Below, piece after piece: positions 7,704-16,248 of a DNA stretch of 64,000 bases. A program made the position numbers and the translations under genes. The notes below the pieces were generated by a model. The model was not told where the DNA came from. It was given only the letters and a program-made list of their open reading frames with translations, and searched no databases. The stretch spans positions 62,001 through 126,000 of the forward strand of contig NZ_PYAV01000004.1 of NCBI RefSeq assembly GCF_003014715.1. The letters are read 5' to 3'. Positions within the stretch are counted from its first letter, which is position 1, and each line of letters starts with the position of its first letter. The DNA is from Salsuginibacillus halophilus (GTDB lineage Bacteria; Bacillota; Bacilli; Bacillales; Marinococcaceae).

Positions 7704-9062
7704 ATGGAATTTACAGCTTGGAGCCTTGTCAACGACGTAGCGATCATTTCAGCGTTGTTGTTGGTCGGCACCATTTTACGTGCAAAAGTAAGGGCCATTC
7801 AATCATTGTTTCTACCTGCAAGTATGATCGCCGGCTTTCTCGGTTTAATGCTCGGACCGCAGGTATTAGGACTTCTGCCATTTTCAGAGCAGGCAGCTAC
7901 CTATCCTGGCGTGTTAATTGCTGTTATTTTTGCGGCGATTCCGCTCGGTGCAAAAGCAGTTCCGTGGAAACAGATGGCAACCCGGGTTCGAAATATGTGG
8001 TCTTACGCTATGATTTTAACAGTGTTGATGTGGGGCGGCGGTTCTTTATTTGCACTTTTAACATTAAATCAATTTCTGCCTGAACTCCACTTAGGTTTCG
8101 GATTGGTACTTGGTGCCGGCTTTCTCGGCGGTCACGGTACAGCTGCAGCCATTGGTGAAAGTTTCGAAATGTATGGTTGGGAAGATGCCATGAGCCTTGG
8201 TATGACAGCTGCGACGATCGGCTTGTTAGTGGCTGTACTAGTTGGTCTTTTGCTCATTAAACACGCAACAGAAAAAGGCCATACGTCTTTCATTTCAGAC
8301 TTTAAAAGCCTGCCGAATGAGCTGAAAACGGGCATGGTGAAATCAGAAAATCGAAAGTCGATGGGGGACGATACGGTTTCAAACATTTCGGTGGACCCTC
8401 TCATTTTACACCTTGCCTTAGTGGCGGCGGTTGTAGGTGGAGGTTATTACTTAACCGAAATTGGAAACGATCTCATTCCGCATGTAGCTCTTCCATTGTT
8501 TAGTATTGCCTTTTTAGTCGCGCTTTTTGCTAAATTTGTCATGCGTAAAACAGGCGCAGAGGACTACATTGACGGCCGGATCATCGGGCGGATCGGCGGC
8601 GGTGCTACAGATTTTCTCGTTGCCTTTGGTATCGCAACGATTAACTTGTCCATTGTAGCTGATTACTTAACGCCGCTTGCAATTCTACTTGTCTTCGGCT
8701 TGTTCTGGGCTTGGTTTATTTACCGGTTTATCGGGCCGCGCATGTTCCGTGAATACTGGATGGAGCGCAGCTTATTCGGCTGGGGCTGGAGTACAGGAAC
8801 CGTGGCAATGGGACTTGCACTGCTACGGATTGTGGATCCTAAGATGGAGAGTAAAACAGCTGAAGACTATGCGATCGCTTATATCGGGATGGTTCCGCCT
8901 GAACTCATTATCGTAACGTTTGCGCCGCTTCTGATGGTCAGCGGGCTGCATTGGGTATTTCCACTGGCAACGCTGGGTGTAGGCTTAATCATCATCATCG
9001 TTTACGTGAAAAAAGGCTGGTGGGTGTCAGACGGCGAGATGAAACAGCGGCATAGCGCCTAA
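7704..9062 (+). CDS. Sodium:glutamate symporter (GltS-family) carboxylate transporter
   Basis: A 452-residue membrane protein with about a dozen hydrophobic segments, starting at an ATG with AGGAGG upstream. It resembles the GltS/ESS family of Na+-coupled glutamate carriers: FLPASMIAGFLGLMLGP near the N-terminus, the re-entrant GAGFLGGHGTAAAIGESF segment, and the second inverted half with ATDFLVAFGIATINLS. It shares an operator and a cre-like site with the hydrolase-DUF6282-GlcDF operon at 10195, so its substrate may be an organic acid broken down by that operon and not glutamate. That link is inference. Confidence 0.85.
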   Translation: MEFTAWSLVNDVAIISALLLVGTILRAKVRAIQSLFLPASMIAGFLGLMLGPQVLGLLPFSEQAATYPGVLIAVIFAAIPLGAKAVPWKQMATRVRNMWSYAMILTVLMWGGGSLFALLTLNQFLPELHLGFGLVLGAGFLGGHGTAAAIGESFEMYGWEDAMSLGMTAATIGLLVAVLVGLLLIKHATEKGHTSFISDFKSLPNELKTGMVKSENRKSMGDDTVSNISVDPLILHLALVAAVVGGGYYLTEIGNDLIPHVALPLFSIAFLVALFAKFVMRKTGAEDYIDGRIIGRIGGGATDFLVAFGIATINLSIVADYLTPLAILLVFGLFWAWFIYRFIGPRMFREYWMERSLFGWGWSTGTVAMGLALLRIVDPKMESKTAEDYAIAYIGMVPPELIIVTFAPLLMVSGLHWVFPLATLGVGLIIIIVYVKKGWWVSDGEMKQRHSA

Positions 9063-9183
9063 GGCACGTCCTAAATGAAGTACGATGATGCAGCTTCGAG
9101 CAGCAAGAAAACGAGCATTGGTGGATAAGGCATAAAAGCATAGCATTGGCGAGCCGATACCCAAAAATGCGAACTTTTATGAA

Positions 9184-9211
9184 GTGCCCTGTTTATGCAG
9201 GGTGCTTTTTT
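9184..9211 (+). terminator. Intrinsic terminator after the symporter gene
   Basis: A GTGCCCTG / CAGGGTGC stem (two wobble pairs) is followed by six T. The 120 bases between the stop and this hairpin show no gene. Confidence 0.75.
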
Positions 9212-9247
9212 GCGAGCATGTGCTTCCCGGGTGCGCCGGAGCCTGTG

Positions 9248-9266
9248 TTATAATACAAGCATACAA
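9248..9266 (-). promoter_or_regulatory. Candidate FadR/GntR operator, copy 2 (autoregulatory)
   Basis: Read on the minus strand this is TTGTATGCTTGTATTATAA, two changes from copies 1 and 3. On the plus strand it contains TATAAT (9249-9254), the likely -10 box of the GntR gene. Confidence 0.65.
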
Positions 9267-9302
9267 ATTTATGAGACGCAGCAATGTCAGGAGGACCTTT
9301 GC

Positions 9303-9998
9303 ATGATTGAACGCCGGAAAGTGTCGCACCAAGTGCTCGATGAAATTAAAAAGCGGATTAAATCTGGGGAGTTTCCGGTGAATGAAAAGCTTCCATCGGA
9401 AACTGAGCTGGCCGAAATATTCGGAGTGAGCCGTTCACCCGTCCGTGAAGCGTTAAGTGTACTTGCAGCAACAGGTGTAGTCGAATCTAAGCAAGGTGGT
9501 GGCAGCTGGGTGCGCCCGCTTCAAATCACCGACTTTCTAGAAAAAACAACGCTTGAAGTGATGACACCGGCTGAAATGATTCAACTACTTGAAACACGGA
9601 TGATTTTAGAAACAGAAGCGGCTGCTTTGGCTGCTGAGCGGGCAACAGAGGCAGAGCGTAAAGCGATGGCTGAAGCGCAGAAAGATTTAGAAAAACTCAT
9701 TGATGATGATGAACAGATCGGTGACGAGGCGGATTTTGCTTTTCATCAAGCGGTGATGAAAGGTGCGAAGAACCCGATTCTGCTTTCGACATTTACAAAT
9801 ATCTCAGACTTATATAATAAGGCTATGAAAATCTCATTAGAAATTAACCGGATGATCCGCGGGAAGAAACAACAAGTGTATGATGAACATAACAAAGTAT
9901 ATGAAGCCATCGTTGCTGGTGATCCAGAAGCTGCCAGAGAAGCGATGCATATTCATTTATCAAATAGTAAAGAAAAGCTTGAGACCTTGCTCGTCTAA
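9303..9998 (+). CDS. FadR-subfamily GntR transcriptional regulator
   Basis: About 231 residues from the ATG at 9303, which has GGAGGACC 7 bases upstream; the open frame extends further but without start signals. An N-terminal winged helix (KLPSETELAEIFGVSRSPVREALSVLAATGVV, residues 28-60) is followed by an all-helical FCD ligand domain with metal-binding His/Asp residues (DFAFHQAVM, DEHNKVYEAI, HLSNS). FCD regulators usually sense organic acids. It lies between the symporter and catabolic genes, and all three units carry the same operator, so it is the likely local repressor. A terminator follows at 10046. Confidence 0.9.
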   Translation: MIERRKVSHQVLDEIKKRIKSGEFPVNEKLPSETELAEIFGVSRSPVREALSVLAATGVVESKQGGGSWVRPLQITDFLEKTTLEVMTPAEMIQLLETRMILETEAAALAAERATEAERKAMAEAQKDLEKLIDDDEQIGDEADFAFHQAVMKGAKNPILLSTFTNISDLYNKAMKISLEINRMIRGKKQQVYDEHNKVYEAIVAGDPEAAREAMHIHLSNSKEKLETLLV

Positions 9999-10045
9999 AA
10001 ACGACGGCTTTTCTTCTAGTTTCATCCGGTATAAATTAGGAAATC

Positions 10046-10085
10046 AATCTGCAGCACTTCATTAGTCAAAGCTGCAGATTTTTTT
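10046..10085 (+). terminator. Intrinsic terminator after the GntR gene
   Basis: A perfect 10-bp stem AATCTGCAGC / GCTGCAGATT with a 15-base loop is followed by a run of T. Confidence 0.88.
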
Positions 10086-10109
10086 GTGGCTTAAATTGTC
10101 TGAAGGTTA

Positions 10110-10137
10110 TTGCAAAAATTTTGTCATGTTGTATACT
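10110..10137 (+). promoter_or_regulatory. Sigma-A-type promoter of the hydrolase-DUF6282-GlcDF operon
   Basis: TTGCAA (10110-10115), a 16-base spacer and TATACT (10132-10137). The architecture is the same as at 7618-7645, with the -10 box inside the operator. Confidence 0.65.
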
Positions 10138-10147
10138 TGTATTACAA
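10129..10147 (+). promoter_or_regulatory. Candidate FadR/GntR operator, copy 3
   Basis: TTGTATACTTGTATTACAA, identical to the site before the symporter gene. Confidence 0.7.
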
Positions 10148-10152
10148 GTTAA

Positions 10153-10166
10153 CTACAGCGCTTTCA
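10153..10166 (-). promoter_or_regulatory. Weak candidate cre site
   Basis: On the minus strand TGAAAGCGCTGTAG matches 12 of 14 cre positions. It sits just downstream of the promoter, as the cre-like site does at the symporter gene. Confidence 0.4.
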
Positions 10167-10194
10167 TTACGAAATTTCGAGGAGGAACATTACA

Positions 10195-11118
10195 ATGAGA
10201 GAAGAAAATGTTCAGTTTTATAGCGAAGGACACAAGCTGCAGGCAACCATTTATTACCCGGATGAAATGACACCAGGTGAGAAGTATCCGGCGATCGTGC
10301 CGAATTCAGGTTACCAAGGGTTTAACGAGTTTTATCCACGGATGTTTGCAAAAACGTGTACGGATGCCGGCTACATATGCCTCGGTTTTGATTACCGCGG
10401 TTTTGCAGAAAGCGAAGGCATGAAAGGGCACGTCATTTTAGATGAGCAGGTTGCTGACATTTATAATGCCGTTACGTTTATTTCCGCACAAAACGAAGTC
10501 GACGAAGACCGTGTTGCATTGATCGGCTGGGGCATGGGCGCTTCAAATGTGATCCGCGAAGCAGCCAATGATACCCGGGTTAAAGCCGTAGGCGCTTTAA
10601 ACGGATTTTACGACGGTGAACGCTGGCTGCGGGCGATTCACACGTATCCGCAGTTTGTAGAACTTTGCGAAATGGTGGAAGCTGACCGGACCGAGCGCGT
10701 CTTAACAGGCGAATCAAAAAAAGAAGATCCATTTATTCATTACCCGCTGGACCCAGCCACTGCTGACTACGTGAAAAACGAGCTTGAAGCAATTGACGGT
10801 TTTGGCAACTTAACGACGCTGCAGTTTACTGAATCTATCTTACGGACAAATGCTGAAGTCGAAGCGCTTGAGCTTGAAGATACCCCGGTATTTGTCGGTC
10901 ACGGAAAAGATAATTTGCTGCACCCTGTAGAAGAAGCACTCTCTCTTTACGAAGTACTCCCGGGTCCTGCGAAGTTATCAATCATTGACGGTAAGCATAA
11001 CGACTTTATGTACCAGGAGCATCCCGTGTACACCGCTTTAATGGAAGAACTTTTAAGTTTCTTTGCAGAAGCATTGGCCGATGAAAAAACAGTCACTGCC
11101 CATTCGCGCCTGCGCTAG
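10195..11118 (+). CDS. Alpha/beta-hydrolase-fold protein lacking the nucleophile
   Basis: A 307-residue alpha/beta-hydrolase-fold protein of the YcjY/dienelactone-hydrolase type. The nucleophile elbow, normally GxSxG, reads G111-W-G113-M-G115, with Gly where the catalytic Ser (or Cys/Asp) should be (codon GGC at 10531-10533). The acid (GHGKDN) and the base His (DGKHNDFM) are kept. It may be non-hydrolytic, for example a lyase or decarboxylase-like fold member, or it may use another residue. It is the first gene of an operon with DUF6282, glcD and glcF (11 bases to the next start). It starts at an ATG after GAGGAGGAAC. Confidence 0.8.
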   Translation: MREENVQFYSEGHKLQATIYYPDEMTPGEKYPAIVPNSGYQGFNEFYPRMFAKTCTDAGYICLGFDYRGFAESEGMKGHVILDEQVADIYNAVTFISAQNEVDEDRVALIGWGMGASNVIREAANDTRVKAVGALNGFYDGERWLRAIHTYPQFVELCEMVEADRTERVLTGESKKEDPFIHYPLDPATADYVKNELEAIDGFGNLTTLQFTESILRTNAEVEALELEDTPVFVGHGKDNLLHPVEEALSLYEVLPGPAKLSIIDGKHNDFMYQEHPVYTALMEELLSFFAEALADEKTVTAHSRLR

Positions 11119-11129
11119 GAGGTTTGTCG

Positions 11130-12011
11130 ATGAAAACAACGTATCCGTTTTTACAAGGCGGCTTTGAACTTCACGTGCATAGTGCACCAAGTTTATTTCC
11201 AAGAGTGCAAAACGACTGGGAACTGCTTGAAGATGCCCGCGAAGCAGGAATGGCCGGGGTCGTGATTAAGTCGCACGAAGCGCAAACGTATGACCGGGCT
11301 TCGATTGTGCAGGCGAAAACACCGGACCTTGCTGTGCGCGGCGGGGTGGCGTTAAACGAATCCAACGGCGGTTTGTCGCCTGCGGTTGTTGATATGGCGC
11401 TGCGCCTCGGAGCTGCTGTCATTTGGATGCCGACCACATCTGCCGCCCAGCATAAACATTATTACAATCAAGGTGCGATGCAGCTGGGCCCTGGTGCACG
11501 CCCGCTTGCTGAGTCTGATGAAGGTTTAACGATTCTTGATGAACATGACCGGGTGAAGCCTGAAGTGTATACAATTTTAGAATTGATTGCCCAGCAGGAT
11601 GCGGTACTTGCGACAGGTCACCTCTCTTTTCATGAAGTTGAGCGATTAGTTGAAGCGGCTCAAGGGAAAGGAGTAAAAAAGATTTTAATTCAACATACGG
11701 ACCTTGGCATTGCACGGGTACCGAAAGATTTAGAAGCTACGCTTGTGAAAAAAGGCTGCTGGGTGGAAAAGTGTTATTTAGCTGCGAGCCCTGACTTTCA
11801 AGACACGACAGTTGAAGCGATGGCAGCTTCAATTCAAGATCTCGGTCGTGATAATTGTGTGCTTGTAACAGATTACGGGCAGGCGCATAATCTGCCGCCG
11901 GTAAAAGCGTTAGGTGAATTTACAAACGCTTTACACACTGCCGGGGTTCCTGAACAAGATATTGAGCACATGATGAAACATAACCCGCGTCACTTGCTAG
12001 GGTTATCATAG
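11130..12011 (+). CDS. DUF6282 family protein (putative metal-dependent hydrolase)
   Basis: About 293 residues from ATG 11130 with AGGAGG at 11117-11122; an alternative TTG at 11124 is too near that site. The protein looks like a TIM-barrel amidohydrolase relative: an N-terminal HVHSAP metal motif, later GHLSFHE, QHTDLG and VTDYGQAHN, which supply candidate His and Asp metal ligands. I recognise the family as DUF6282, with no established reaction. It sits between an alpha/beta-fold protein and glycolate-oxidase-like subunits, so it likely acts on an intermediate of the same acid-degrading route. Confidence 0.75.
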   Translation: MKTTYPFLQGGFELHVHSAPSLFPRVQNDWELLEDAREAGMAGVVIKSHEAQTYDRASIVQAKTPDLAVRGGVALNESNGGLSPAVVDMALRLGAAVIWMPTTSAAQHKHYYNQGAMQLGPGARPLAESDEGLTILDEHDRVKPEVYTILELIAQQDAVLATGHLSFHEVERLVEAAQGKGVKKILIQHTDLGIARVPKDLEATLVKKGCWVEKCYLAASPDFQDTTVEAMAASIQDLGRDNCVLVTDYGQAHNLPPVKALGEFTNALHTAGVPEQDIEHMMKHNPRHLLGLS

Positions 12012-12026
12012 AAAGGAAGATGCTGT

Positions 12027-13430
12027 ATGGCGGAAGCATATGTCGAAGCGCTGCGCGGCATTGTACCGGATGAGCGGCTGCGGGTGGATTTAGCGGAACG
12101 CTACTCCTACAGCTTCGACGCTTCATTTGGTGAGTATTTGCCGGATGTTGTCGTGCGGCCGGACAGTGATGAAGAAGTTAGTGAGATTGTCAAACTAGCA
12201 AATGAATACAACGTGCCCGTTTATCCACGTGGATCAGCAACATCGTTAAGCGGCGGTCCACTTCCGGTTCACGGCGGAATTGTTCTGGATATGTCTCAAT
12301 TTAAACATAAGCTTGAAATTGATAAAGAAAATATGATTGCCATCGTTTCACCTGGAGTTTTAACATCAGACATTCACGAAGCAGCAGCTGAATATGGGCT
12401 GTTTTATCCGCCTGATCCAAGCAGTGCCCACGTTTCAACGATTGGCGGCAACATTCTTGAGAACTCAAGTGGACCTAAAGGTTTGAAATACGGCACAACG
12501 AAAGAGTACGTCATTGGTATGAACGTTGTTACGCCTACAGGTGAGAGGGTGCGGACCGGAGGCCGTACCGTTAAAAATGTCACCGGCTTTGATTTAACCC
12601 GGCTGATCGTCGGTTCGGAAGGGATGCTTGGGATTGTGACCGAAGTGACACTCCGGTTAATTCCAGAGGTGAAGGCACGCAAGACGATGCTTGCAACGTT
12701 TGAAACGAGTGTGGACTGCGGCCGGGCGATTACAAATGTGCTCTCAAAAGGCATCCTGCCGGCAGCGATGGAATTTATGGACAACGCCTGCATCCGGGCG
12801 GTCGAACACTTTAAGCCGGTCGGCCTGCCGGTGGATGCCGGTGCACTCTTAATTTTAGAAGTAGATGGTCATCCCTACAGTGTGGATGATGAAATGAAAG
12901 AAGCAAGCGAAGTGTGTGAGTCCGCCGGGGCGATGACGGTGGAAGTGGCAGAAACGGAAGAGCAGCGGGCAAATATTTGGAAGTCGCGGAAAATGGTATC
13001 ACCGGCCGTAACGGAAATGGGGCCGACCAAGATTTCTGAGGATGCGACTGTACCTAGAGGTAAAATCCCGGATATGATGGAGCGTCTTGCTGAGATTCGT
13101 GAGAAGTACAATTTAAACTTGGTCGTCTTTGGTCATGCAGGTGACGGCAATCTGCACCCAAACATTATTACCGATAAGCGCAACACTGAGGAAATGAAGC
13201 GGGCTGAAGATGCAGTGAGCGAGATTTTTGAAGCTGCCGTTGAGCTTGGCGGCACACTTTCAGGTGAGCACGGCATCGGTACGTTGAAAGCGCCGTATAT
13301 GGTGATGGAATACGGTGAGGCCGGCGTTGAATTGATGAAAACGATTAAAGCGGCGTGGGATCCAAACAACATCTTGAACCCTGGAAAAATGTTTGCTGAA
13401 AACGGGCAGACGAAGGTGGAATTAACATGA
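12027..13430 (+). CDS. glcD: FAD-linked oxidase, glycolate oxidase GlcD-like subunit
   Basis: A 467-residue VAO/PCMH-fold flavoprotein. The FAD-binding PCMH domain is seen near residues 45-220 (YPRGSATSLSGGPLPVHGG, STIGGNILENSSG, GSEGMLGIVTEV) and the C-terminal cap ends with FGHAGDGNLHPN and GGTLSGEHGIGTLK, both typical of GlcD and D-lactate dehydrogenase. It oxidises a 2-hydroxy acid and passes electrons to the Fe-S partner encoded next, whose start overlaps this stop by 4 bases. The acid oxidised may be something other than glycolate, given the hydrolase and DUF6282 neighbours. Confidence 0.92.
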   Translation: MAEAYVEALRGIVPDERLRVDLAERYSYSFDASFGEYLPDVVVRPDSDEEVSEIVKLANEYNVPVYPRGSATSLSGGPLPVHGGIVLDMSQFKHKLEIDKENMIAIVSPGVLTSDIHEAAAEYGLFYPPDPSSAHVSTIGGNILENSSGPKGLKYGTTKEYVIGMNVVTPTGERVRTGGRTVKNVTGFDLTRLIVGSEGMLGIVTEVTLRLIPEVKARKTMLATFETSVDCGRAITNVLSKGILPAAMEFMDNACIRAVEHFKPVGLPVDAGALLILEVDGHPYSVDDEMKEASEVCESAGAMTVEVAETEEQRANIWKSRKMVSPAVTEMGPTKISEDATVPRGKIPDMMERLAEIREKYNLNLVVFGHAGDGNLHPNIITDKRNTEEMKRAEDAVSEIFEAAVELGGTLSGEHGIGTLKAPYMVMEYGEAGVELMKTIKAAWDPNNILNPGKMFAENGQTKVELT

Positions 13431-14734
13431 CGCACACAACAGGAGCAGAGCGGCTTTATGAAATGAGCTATGATGCGACCAATCAGTGCATTCAGTGCGG
13501 TTATTGTCTTCCCGCATGTCCGACGTATTTTTCGATGGGGTCAGAAACTCACTCGCCGCGCGGCCGGATTAACTTAGTGAAGATGGCGGCAGAAGGAAAA
13601 ATTGATCTGCAAAGTGATCTGCAGGAGCCAATTGATTTTTGTCTCGGCTGCCGGGCTTGTGAAACGGCCTGTCCCGTGGATGTGCCGTATGGTGAAATTT
13701 TAGAAGCAGCCAAAGAAACATTGGCTGAAGAAGTACCGCCGGTCAATAAGCGTGCTGCGGCTTTTAAATCATTTATGCTGCGGAAGGTGTTTACCCGTCC
13801 CGGCTTGATGCGTGCCGGTGGTTCAATGACTTGGCTGTATCAAAAAACGGGTATGGGTAAAGCGGCACGTAAGCTGAAATTGATTCATAAAGTTTCTGAG
13901 CCGCTCGGTAACTTAGAAGCAGTGATGCCGCCGGTAGAACGTCCTGGACGCCGCCCGTCGCGGGGGACGGTACTTGCGCCTTATATTGAGAAGCAGGCAA
14001 CTGTCGCATTTTTTACCGGTTGTATTAGTGATGCAGTTATGAACCGGACGAACCGTCTTACTGTTGAGCTTTTGCGTCACGTTGGCTGCGAAGTTGTCAT
14101 TCCAAAGCAGCAAAACTGCTGCGGTGCGCTGCACTCACACCAAGGAGATGCAAAAACATCGAAGAGCCTTGCTCAAGAAAACATTGCAGCTTTTGAAGCA
14201 ACCGGGGCAGATTATTACGTGAACAATGCCGGCGGGTGTGGTGCCAGCTTAAAAGAGTACCCGCACATTTTAGCAGGAGACCCGGCGTGGAAAGAGCGCG
14301 CCAAACATTTCAGCGCTTCTTCAAAAGATATAAGTGAACTGCTCGTATTATTCGGTCCCCTTCCGTTTACGAAAGAAGGACCGGCTGTGGTTACGTATCA
14401 GCCATCCTGCCACTTACGCAACGTTCAGCTGATCAGTGAAGCACCGCGTGAGCTGCTCCGTTCAATACCAGGTTCGACGTATATTGAGATGGAGAACAGC
14501 GAGGACTGCTGTGCTTCCGGTGGAATTTATAATATTCTGCATCACGAAGAAGCAAACAAAATCTTGGATGAAAAGATGAAGTATGCAGAAAAGACTGAAG
14601 CGAAAGTGATGACCGCAAGCAACCCCGGCTGTCTTTTGCAGATGCGGCTTGGCATACAGCGCGCTGGTCTTGAAGACGAAATGGAAGGCAAGCATTTGAT
14701 TGATGTACTCGCAGAAGCTTGCGGCATCGAATAA
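13427..14734 (+). CDS. glcF: (Fe-S)-binding oxidoreductase, glycolate oxidase GlcF-like subunit
   Basis: A 435-residue iron-sulfur protein. Two ferredoxin-type 4Fe-4S motifs lie at the N-terminus (CIQCGYCLPACP and CLGCRACETACP) and two CCG domains follow (FFTGCISD..QNCCGA and YQPSCHLRN..DCCASGG). It takes electrons from the GlcD-like flavoprotein and hands them to the membrane quinone pool or another carrier. The ATGA overlap with glcD implies translational coupling. There is no GlcE-like third subunit nearby, as is common in Firmicutes. The strong terminator at 14740 ends the operon. Confidence 0.92.
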   Translation: MTHTTGAERLYEMSYDATNQCIQCGYCLPACPTYFSMGSETHSPRGRINLVKMAAEGKIDLQSDLQEPIDFCLGCRACETACPVDVPYGEILEAAKETLAEEVPPVNKRAAAFKSFMLRKVFTRPGLMRAGGSMTWLYQKTGMGKAARKLKLIHKVSEPLGNLEAVMPPVERPGRRPSRGTVLAPYIEKQATVAFFTGCISDAVMNRTNRLTVELLRHVGCEVVIPKQQNCCGALHSHQGDAKTSKSLAQENIAAFEATGADYYVNNAGGCGASLKEYPHILAGDPAWKERAKHFSASSKDISELLVLFGPLPFTKEGPAVVTYQPSCHLRNVQLISEAPRELLRSIPGSTYIEMENSEDCCASGGIYNILHHEEANKILDEKMKYAEKTEAKVMTASNPGCLLQMRLGIQRAGLEDEMEGKHLIDVLAEACGIE

Positions 14735-14739
14735 TAAGT

Positions 14740-14781
14740 AAAAAGATCCGGTCATCGAATCTCGATGACCGGATCTTTTTA
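14740..14781 (+). terminator. Strong bidirectional terminator after glcF
   Basis: A perfect 16-bp stem (14743-14758 / 14762-14777) is flanked by A-run and T-run, so it can work in both directions. Confidence 0.93.
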
Positions 14782-14802
14782 TATCGTTAAAGGAAAGTGC
14801 AC

Positions 14803-14834
14803 TAACAAGAGCCCCCGGCACATACCGGAGGCTC
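14803..14834 (-). terminator. Probable terminator of the cell-wall hydrolase gene
   Basis: The stem GAGCCCCCGG / CCGGAGGCTC lies just after the minus-strand stop. The T-run is weak (CTTGTT), and the stronger hairpin at 14740 lies just beyond. Confidence 0.6.
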
Positions 14835-14863
14835 CTGCTGGAGATATAATTATTTGAGGCAAT

Positions 14864-15898
14864 TTACCGGGCGAAGCGGTGGTTGCCGATTTGGGTGACG
14901 GTTGGTTTATTCATAAAGAAACTTGTGCGTGTCACGTTCGGGTTGTGGAAATAAAGTGCGTTTCCTGCCGGTGCTGCACCTGTTAATGCTTCGCGGGCAG
15001 CCTCTTGAGAGCGCTGGCTTGCCGGTTGGTTAATTGCGCCGGTCATTGCCGGTGTAAACTGACCAGATTGATGAACGACACCTGAAACTGAATTCGGGTA
15101 CTGTCCTGCATCAACACGGTTCATAATGACGTTACCGACCGCTACTTTTCCATCAAACGGCTCACCTTGCGCTTCCTGGTGAATTAAACGGGCAAGTAGA
15201 TCCTGCTCTGCTGCATCCACTTGTGGTTCAGGTGCCTGCTCCACAGAAGTTGTTTCTTCAGCTGAAGGTGCAGGTTCGTAAGTTAAATCCTCCGCCACCG
15301 CGCGTGGTACGACGGTGCGAATTTGTGTGCCAGGTGAGATCACTTCGGAGTCGAGTTGATTCAACGTTTTAAGGTCTGAAACATCTTCACCCACCGTAGA
15401 AGCAATAGCCCTTAATGATTCACCTTGTTGTACCTCATGCAGTTCCTTTGCTTCCAGGTGAACGGTACTGCCATCCCAAACGACCTCACTATGTGCAAGT
15501 TCAGCGACGTGGCGCAGGGGCAGGTACGTCCGGTCCATGTCTGCGTCAATTTGCGGAGGCACATCCAAACCGTAAGCTGCGCCATTAATAGAAACTTCCG
15601 GTTCATCGATGTGCAGATTCAACTCATCCCCGTGTATGGTATGAACTGTAACTTTGTCGTTGGATGCATCCCAGCGTACGTCTGCACCGAGCGCTTCACT
15701 AATAAAGCGGACAGGTACAAGGGTGCGGTCTTCTTCAATCTTTGGCGGCGCCGGCATCGATACTTGTTCATTTTCCACTAGAATGTCAGGGGATCCAGCC
15801 GCAGCTTGGGAAGCACTAAAGAGAAGGCCGAACCCTGCAGCTGCGATAAATGCTGTTCTTATACGTTTGAACATTATGGTTGCGGGCGTCTTTTTCAT
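14864..15898 (-). CDS. Secreted cell-wall hydrolase: stalk domain, LysM, SleB-like
   Basis: A 344-residue exported protein. A signal peptide (RIRTAFIAAAGFGLLFSASQAAA) is followed by a copper-amine-oxidase-N-like stalk domain (LVPVRFISEALGADVRWD, LPLRHVAELA; residues 40-150), a LysM peptidoglycan-binding motif (HEVQQGESLRAIASTVG) and a C-terminal Hydrolase_2/SleB-CwlJ domain (LLARLIHQEAQGEPFDGKVAVGNVIMNRV, catalytic Glu in QEAQGE). Enzymes of this group cleave spore cortex or vegetative peptidoglycan. An internal ATG at 15874 is an alternative start. It is divergent from hisC across 330 bases holding only promoters. Confidence 0.9.
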   Translation of the reverse strand: MKKTPATIMFKRIRTAFIAAAGFGLLFSASQAAAGSPDILVENEQVSMPAPPKIEEDRTLVPVRFISEALGADVRWDASNDKVTVHTIHGDELNLHIDEPEVSINGAAYGLDVPPQIDADMDRTYLPLRHVAELAHSEVVWDGSTVHLEAKELHEVQQGESLRAIASTVGEDVSDLKTLNQLDSEVISPGTQIRTVVPRAVAEDLTYEPAPSAEETTSVEQAPEPQVDAAEQDLLARLIHQEAQGEPFDGKVAVGNVIMNRVDAGQYPNSVSGVVHQSGQFTPAMTGAINQPASQRSQEAAREALTGAAPAGNALYFHNPNVTRTSFFMNKPTVTQIGNHRFAR

Positions 15899-16248
15899 CC
15901 GCCCGCTGTCACCTGCCTTTATATATTTTTTTCATGATGTTTGTTGATATGTCCGGTGACTATTATAGCGAAAGTTTCGCCTCAAGAAAGAGTTGTTACG
16001 CTATTTTAATCAAACCGTAATCTCACTCGTTTAATTACGACAGCAGGACGCATGAAAATCTAAAAAATATTTTCGGTCACCTTTGAGTCAAAACATAATG
16101 GGTGCAAAAACCTATCAATATCAACATTTTACATATTTACCCTTTAATACTAAAAAGCGTTTAAGCTTTAACTTACGCTCTTGAAGGGCTTTTTCATTGC
16201 GATGTATGATTATTCTGAATAATTTTCAAAATGAAAAGGAGTGAAATG
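15899..16248. other. Divergent intergenic region before the hydrolase and hisC
   Basis: About 350 AT-rich bases between divergent genes. It must hold both promoters, but I could not fix the boxes. An imperfect hairpin around 16152-16178 precedes hisC. No gene is evident. Confidence 0.4.
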
